NCBI GenBank assembly: GCA_964457365.1
Contig: CAYWFP010000004.1
Location: 1-64,000, forward strand
DNA: 64,000 nucleotides
Direction: 5' to 3'
Origin: CAYWFP01 sp964457365
GTDB lineage: Bacteria > Planctomycetota > SZUA-567
Shown here: piece after piece, positions 58,162-64,000 of the stretch
How the letters are laid out: the number at the start of each line of letters is the position of its first letter
Position numbering within the stretch: the stretch's first letter is position 1
Notes under the pieces: generated by a model
Told to the model about the DNA's origin: nothing
Seen by the model: the letters and a program-made list of their open reading frames with translations, nothing else
Database searches by the model: none
Program-made: the position numbers and the translations under genes

Positions 58162-59172
58162 TCACTCGTCCGCGGGCATACCCGTTCCGCCCTCGGCGTA
58201 GAGCACGCACTTGACGCGGCGGCCGGGCTCGGGCTCGCAGACCGGGATCTCGCCGTACTTGCAGATATCCGTGCAATGCGGACAGCGCGTGTGGAAGCGG
58301 CAGCCCGCGGGCGGCCTCGCGGCGCTGGGCACTTCGCCCTGCAGGATCTGCCGCTGCATGCGCCGCGTCGGATCCGGGATCGGGATGGCGCTCAGGAGCG
58401 CGCGGGTGTACGGGTGCAGCGGTTTCTCGAACAAGGCGTCGCACGGGGCTTCTTCCATCAGATGCCCGAGATACATGACCCCGACGACCTGGGCGATGTG
58501 GCGGACCACGGCCAGATCGTGCGCGATGAAGAGGTAGGCCGGGCCCAACTCCTCCTGGAGCTGCAGCAGCAGGTTGATGATCTGCGCCTGGATGGAGACG
58601 TCCAGGGCCGAGACGGCCTCGTCGCAGACGATGAAGTCCGGATCGAGCGCGATGGCGCGGGCGATACCGATACGCTGTCGCTGGCCGCCGGAGAATTCGT
58701 GCGGGTAACGGCTGGCGTAGGCGCCGTCGAGGCCGACGGTCTCCAGAAGATGCGCCGCCTTCTCGCGCTGTTCGGCTTCCGAGCCAACCTCGTGTACCAC
58801 CAGGCCCTCGCCGACGATATTGCCGACGGTCATGCGCGGATTGAGGCTCGAGTACGGATCCTGGAAGATGATCTGCATGCGCCGACGGAACGCATGCAAC
58901 TCGTCGGCGCCGAGGGTGGCGATGTCGCGCCCGTCGAAGAGGACCGCGCCGTCGGTGGGCTCCAGCAGGCGCAGGATGGTGCGCCCGGTAGTGGTCTTGC
59001 CGCAGCCGGACTCGCCCACCAGCGCGTAGGTCTGCCGCGCGGGAATATCGAAAGAGACGTCGTCGACGGCGTGGACGTGACCGACCACCGAGGCGAAGAG
59101 CCCCTTGCGGATGGGGAAGTGTTTGACGAGGTTGCGCACCGACAGGAGCGGCGCGGTCGCGGTGACGGTCAT
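58162..59172 (-). CDS. oppF: Oligopeptide ABC transporter ATPase
   Basis: 336 aa from ATG 59172, overlapping the oppD stop by 4 nt. Walker A GESGCGKTT, signature FSGGQRQR, Walker B FIVCDEAVSALD, and the oligopeptide-type C-terminal iron-sulfur region (GCRFHTRCPHCTDIC). Works with OppD, OppC, OppB and OppA; membrane-associated cytoplasmic subunit. Confidence 0.95.
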   Translation of the reverse strand: MTVTATAPLLSVRNLVKHFPIRKGLFASVVGHVHAVDDVSFDIPARQTYALVGESGCGKTTTGRTILRLLEPTDGAVLFDGRDIATLGADELHAFRRRMQIIFQDPYSSLNPRMTVGNIVGEGLVVHEVGSEAEQREKAAHLLETVGLDGAYASRYPHEFSGGQRQRIGIARAIALDPDFIVCDEAVSALDVSIQAQIINLLLQLQEELGPAYLFIAHDLAVVRHIAQVVGVMYLGHLMEEAPCDALFEKPLHPYTRALLSAIPIPDPTRRMQRQILQGEVPSAARPPAGCRFHTRCPHCTDICKYGEIPVCEPEPGRRVKCVLYAEGGTGMPADE

Positions 59173-60161
59173 ACCTTCTTCTCCACGTCGTGACAGGCCA
59201 CCCAGCGGCCCGGGCGCTTCTCCTCCAGCGGCGGCTCGGTCTCGCGGCAGATCGGCATGGCCCGGCGGCAGCGCGGCGCGAACTTGCACCCCGGCGGCAG
59301 CGTGGTCGGGCGCGGCACCATGCCGGGAATGGTGTAGAGCTTGCGCCGCTCGCCGGTGAGCTGCGGCAGACTGCGGAAGAGATCGATGGTATAGGGGTGC
59401 AGCGGCTCGGCGTAGAGCGCGGCGGTGGTGGCCTTCTCGGCCACCGCGCCGGCGTACATGACGCAGACCTCGTGGGCGAGTTCGGCCACGACGCCCAGGT
59501 CGTGGGTGATGAAGAGCATGCTCATCCTGCGCTCGGCCTGGAGCCGCCGGAGCAGGTCCAGAATCTGCGCCTGCACCGTCACGTCCAGCGCGGTCGTCGG
59601 CTCGTCCGCGATCAGCAGCCGCGGCTGGCAGATCAGCGCCATGGCGATCATCGCCCGCTGCTTCATGCCCCCCGAGAGTTCGTGCGGATACTGCCGCAGG
59701 CGCAGCGACGGCTGGGCCATGCCGACGGCCTCGAGCATCTCCTCCGCGCGCGCGATCGCCTCGCGTGGGCCGATGCGCTCGTGCACCAGCAGGGCCTCGA
59801 CGATCTGGTTGCCGATAGTGAAGACCGGGTTCAAGGCGGTCATCGGCTCCTGGAAGATCATGGCGATCTCGCGGCCGCGGACGCGGCGCATGGCCTCGCG
59901 CCCCAAGAGCAGCAGGTCGCGCTCGCCGAACTGGACGCTGCCGCTGGCGATGCGACCGGGCGGGGAGTCGACCAGGCCCATCACCGCGAGGCTGGTAACG
60001 CTCTTGCCGCAGCCGGATTCGCCCACCAGGCCCAGCGTCTTGCCTTCGGGAACGTCGAAAGAGACGCCGCGCACCGCGCGGGCCACGCGCTCGCCGGTGC
60101 CGAACTCGACCTGCAGGTTGCGCACCGACAGCAGCGTCCGGGTATCCGTGGCGGCGGTCAT
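59169..60161 (-). CDS. oppD: Oligopeptide ABC transporter ATPase
   Basis: 330 aa. Walker A GESGCGKS, signature LSGGMKQRAMIAMAL, Walker B LLIADEPTTALD and the C-terminal FAPRCRRAMPIC iron-sulfur stretch. Pairs with OppF. It starts 1 nt after the oppC stop. Confidence 0.95.
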   Translation of the reverse strand: MTAATDTRTLLSVRNLQVEFGTGERVARAVRGVSFDVPEGKTLGLVGESGCGKSVTSLAVMGLVDSPPGRIASGSVQFGERDLLLLGREAMRRVRGREIAMIFQEPMTALNPVFTIGNQIVEALLVHERIGPREAIARAEEMLEAVGMAQPSLRLRQYPHELSGGMKQRAMIAMALICQPRLLIADEPTTALDVTVQAQILDLLRRLQAERRMSMLFITHDLGVVAELAHEVCVMYAGAVAEKATTAALYAEPLHPYTIDLFRSLPQLTGERRKLYTIPGMVPRPTTLPPGCKFAPRCRRAMPICRETEPPLEEKRPGRWVACHDVEKKV

Positions 60162-60162
60162 G

Positions 60163-62134
60163 CTATCTCCTCAAACGCGGATCGAGCGCGTCGCGCAACC
60201 CTTCGCCCACGAGGTTGTACGCGGTGACCGAGAGGAAGATGATCAATCCCGGAAACAACGCCAGCCACCAGTTGAGCCACGGCGCCTCGCGCGCCTGGTT
60301 CAGAAGCTGCCCCCACGTCGCCGTCGGCGGCGCTACGCCAAAGCCCAGGAACGAGAGCCCGCTCTCGGTCAGGATCGCCCCGGCGATGCCGAAGCTGATG
60401 CTGACCAGCACCGGCGCGATGGCGTTGGGGAGGATGTGGCGGAAGATGACGCGCCCGGAGCGCACCCCCAGCGCCTGCGCCGAGGCGACGTAGTCAAGCT
60501 TGCGCTGTTTGAGCACCTCGCCGCGGATGAGGCGCGCGATGCCGGTCCAGCCGGTGAACCCGATGACGAGCATGATGTTGAGGATCGAGCGTTTCTCCAG
60601 CATGGCCATGATCGTCAGGATGAGGAAGAACGAGGGGAAACAGATAATGATCTCGATGAAACGCGAGAGAGCGATATCCACCCAGCCGCCGAAATAGCCC
60701 GCGCAGGAGCCGATCATCACCCCGATGCAGGCGGCAATGCCGACGGAGATGAAGCCGACCGCCAGCGAGACCCGCCCGCCGTGGACGACGCGCGCGAGGA
60801 CGTCGCGGCCGACGTTGTCGGTTCCCAGGAGGTGGAAGCCCGCGGCGTGGCGTTCGCGCTTGCGACGCTCGAAGACGCCCTTCTTGAGCGCGCGCGGGAA
60901 GAGCGCGTCCAGGGCGTAGCGGTTCATGCGCTCGCGCTCCAGGCCGGTCAGATCCGCGGCCGCTTTGTCCTTCCACTCCCACGCCTCGGGCGCCAGCCGC
61001 AGATCCTGCCACCCCGTCGGCGTGTAGAAGCGCGGTGCGCGCAACAACTCGTTCAGATCGTCCAGGATATGGCCGCGCGCCCGTGCGGCACTCGCGCGCT
61101 CGGCCTCCAGCCTCCGTTCGGCCTCCTCCCACGCCGTTTTCAGCGCCGGGGTGCGGACCAGCGCGCGACGATAGGCCAGCCGCGCCGCCTCCTCCTGCTT
61201 GCGCAATTCCCCGGGAACCAGGAGCGCTTCCGGGCGTTCATTGAGGATCTCCACCGAACGCGTGGAAAGGCTCTGCCAGACCTGTTGCCGTCGCGAATCG
61301 TCGCTGCTCTTGCACGCGCGCAATTCCTCGGCGAACCCCCGCCAGTCGGCGACGTGATCGTCGGTCAGGTCGGAGTCACTCGTCCACCACGACGGCGCGA
61401 CCTTGGGCCCGAACCCGGTCTCGAAGGGTCCGTAGGGGATGAGCGGGAATACGCCCCAGCCCTCGCTCTCCTCCTCGAGGCGGCGGTAGGGCGTGGGGTC
61501 GTTGACCGCGTCGATCCAGAGAAACGGCTGGGCCACGAGCAGCGCCAGGATCAACACCGGCACCCATTCGCCGCGCGGGCGGATCATGCGCACGCCCGCG
61601 TAAAGGCCGAAGGCGACGCTCGGCAGCAGAATCAGCAGCACCACGACACGCCAGAGCACGCCGAAGACCGAGCCGGCCTGCCAGACCTTGACGATGTCCC
61701 ATTGTGAAGCCGGCTGATCGAAGAGATTCAGGCCGAGGATGCTGTATAGCAGCCCCCAACACGCCAGCGCCGCCAGCGCGATACCGAGGCTCTGGCCGAT
61801 GGAATCGGTGCGTTCGAGCCGGAACGACAGGTCCAGCGCCTTCTGCATCCGCAGCAGCAGCCACGCCAGCGGCAGGAAGAGCAGCGCGAAATTGAAGGCG
61901 ATCTCGAGCGCGGCCTCGGTGCTCTCCTTGGGCGCGAAGAACTCGCGCAGGAGCGGAAAGCTGACCGCGCCGTCGGGAGCGAACCAGACCAGCGGCAGCC
62001 GGTGCGCCAGAAACGGCGCGAAAAAGGCCAGCAGGAAGAAGGCCGCGACCATGACCAGGCCGCCCACGGCCCAGCGGTTGGCCAGGAGCTGGCGCAGGAC
62101 GATGGCGCTGTAGCTCGGAGAAGCGGGCGTCTCG

Positions 62135-62142
<8 letters not shown>
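60163..62142 (-). CDS. oppC: Oligopeptide ABC transporter permease with large insert
   Basis: 659 aa, about twice the usual 300. The N-terminus has the normal first helix. Then come extra helices (about 75-215) and a long soluble Arg/Glu-rich stretch (about 240-410). The standard permease domain follows (LGTDNVGRDVLARVVHGGRVSLAVG and the EAA loop EVLKQRKLDYVASAQALGVRSG). The insert carries no recognised domain. It overlaps oppB by 8 nt. Confidence 0.92.
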
Positions 62143-63163
<1,021 letters not shown>

Positions 63164-63172
63164 GGCCGCTCC

Positions 63173-64000
63173 CTACTCGAAGGCCTTCTGCTCGTCGCGC
63201 GGCACCCAGTGCAGGTTGGCGTTCATCCCCAGCTTGTAGATGCGGACGTTGCGGTAGCGGCGGTGCTGGCCGACGAGGGCCATGTGCCGGAAGAGGAAGG
63301 CATAGGGCTGGTCGTCGTGGACGATCTCGTGGAATTTCTTGTAGATGGCGATACGTTTGTCGACGTCGGTGGTACGCCGGCCCTCTTCGATCAGCTTATC
63401 GGCCTCGGCGGAAGCGTAGCTGACGTGATTGCTCGAGCGCTCTACCTTGAGGTCGGCCTGCGAGCTGTGCCAGATCTGGCGCGGATCGCTCTCGATGCTG
63501 CCGCTCCAGAGCAGGGTGCAGGCGTCGTAGCTGCGCTCGTTGAGCATCTCGGTATAGACCGACCACTCGCTGGGCTTGATCTGCATGTCGATGCCGACCT
63601 TCTTCATGTCCTCCTGGATGATGGTGGCGTAGCGCTTCATGTCGTTGATCGAGGAGACGATGGCGAGGGTGAAGGCGAAGGGCTCGGGCGTGCCGTCGCC
63701 GTCGAGGTCCTTGTCGAGGATGTTGTCGCCGTCGCTGTCACGCCAGCCGGCCTCCTGCAGGAGCTTCTTCGCCGCCTCCAGGTCGAAGGGAATGGCCTCG
63801 ATCTGGTGGTTGTAGTACGGGCTCTGCGGCACGAAGGGGCCGGTGATGACCTGTCCGAAGCCGTGGTAGACGTCCTCGAGGATGCGCTTGCGGTCGATGC
63901 AGTGGGTCAGCGCCCAGCGCACCTGTTTCTCCTTGAAGAGCGGCTTGCGCAGGTTCCAGCCGATGTAGCGCCAGGCATAGCTCGGGTACATGTATTTCTC
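63173..64000 (-). CDS. oppA: Oligopeptide-binding protein (partial, N-terminus outside window)
   Basis: The last 276 codons of a family 5 substrate-binding protein (RWALTHCIDRKRILEDVYHG; FDLEAAKKLLQEAGW; IYKKFHEIVHDDQPYAFLF). A calcium-loop-like stretch D-x-D-G-D-x-I-L-D near residue 85 is present, as in many PVC homologues. The N-terminus, with any signal peptide, lies beyond 64000. Stop is 9 nt before oppB. Confidence 0.93.
   Translation of the reverse strand, partial: EKYMYPSYAWRYIGWNLRKPLFKEKQVRWALTHCIDRKRILEDVYHGFGQVITGPFVPQSPYYNHQIEAIPFDLEAAKKLLQEAGWRDSDGDNILDKDLDGDGTPEPFAFTLAIVSSINDMKRYATIIQEDMKKVGIDMQIKPSEWSVYTEMLNERSYDACTLLWSGSIESDPRQIWHSSQADLKVERSSNHVSYASAEADKLIEEGRRTTDVDKRIAIYKKFHEIVHDDQPYAFLFRHMALVGQHRRYRNVRIYKLGMNANLHWVPRDEQKAFE

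Noticed and set aside
59425..61707. 760-codon open frame on the plus strand
   Set aside because: Antisense to the opp genes with low-complexity composition.

Overview
The window is about 64 kb of high-GC DNA that is almost completely coding. I call 63 protein genes or gene remnants. No rRNA, tRNA, CRISPR array, insertion sequence or prophage gene is visible. There is one 10-base run of N (41415-41424). The gene content is that of a diderm bacterium: ExbB/ExbD, TatA, lipoproteins and Ser/Thr kinases with TPR/HEAT-repeat exported proteins. The kinase style (DWGLAK, kinase plus FHA), HEAT proteins ending in a W-x-x-WW motif, a fused ThiD2-ThiE, an anaerobic sulfatase-maturase with a SEC-C tail and a TPR/O-GlcNAc-transferase-like protein suggest the Planctomycetota or the wider PVC group. 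That placement is inference; no rRNA is available to confirm it. Many genes are preceded by recognisable sigma-70-like promoters (TTGACA-like, 16-18 nt, TATAAT-like), which helped to fix several starts.

Layout. 1-7 kb: signalling block with a zinc-binding/Cache chemoreceptor, a frameshifted CheW, CheX, a lone receiver-domain protein, a lipoprotein and an HDOD protein, with an anSME-like radical SAM enzyme inside it. 7-20 kb: a second radical SAM enzyme, a Ser/Thr kinase, guanine deaminase, CTP synthase, a 2-hydroxyacid dehydrogenase, a kinase-FHA protein and two TPR-like exported proteins. 20-27 kb (minus strand): three small proteins, a SPASM radical SAM enzyme, a LOG-family protein, hisD, hisC, a DUF368 polyprenyl-phosphate transporter and a GGDEF cyclase. 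27-35 kb: an exported proline-rich protein, a DedA/VTT protein, rsmJ, rnd, a DUF445 protein, DAHP synthase, an HD hydrolase and an MFS transporter. 35-47 kb: rnr with a HEAT partner, a YjbQ-like protein, a URO-D-family enzyme with a divergent AraC regulator, then a long minus-strand run DUF4254 - thiD2/thiE - exbB - exbD - tatA - pcrA. 47-55 kb: ferredoxin-thioredoxin reductase catalytic subunit, a PhoU protein, NFACT-R, a HEAT lipoprotein, a broken PTS/CBS gene, a class II aldolase, trpS, a K+-channel/RCK protein and a DcrB-like protein. 55-64 kb: a hydrolase, a TPR-glycosyltransferase and an oligopeptide ABC transporter (oppF-D-C-B-A, with oppA running off the end).

The best candidate for an undescribed system is 24872-26776. 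Two clearly paralogous single-helix proteins (a gapless alignment with 28 of 58 positions identical, sharing PAYPAY, a tyrosine and RRC) and a third shorter relative sit directly upstream of a SPASM-type radical SAM enzyme. The last small gene overlaps the enzyme gene by one base (TGATG). This is the arrangement of a peptide- or protein-modifying radical SAM cassette. The substrate assignment is inference.
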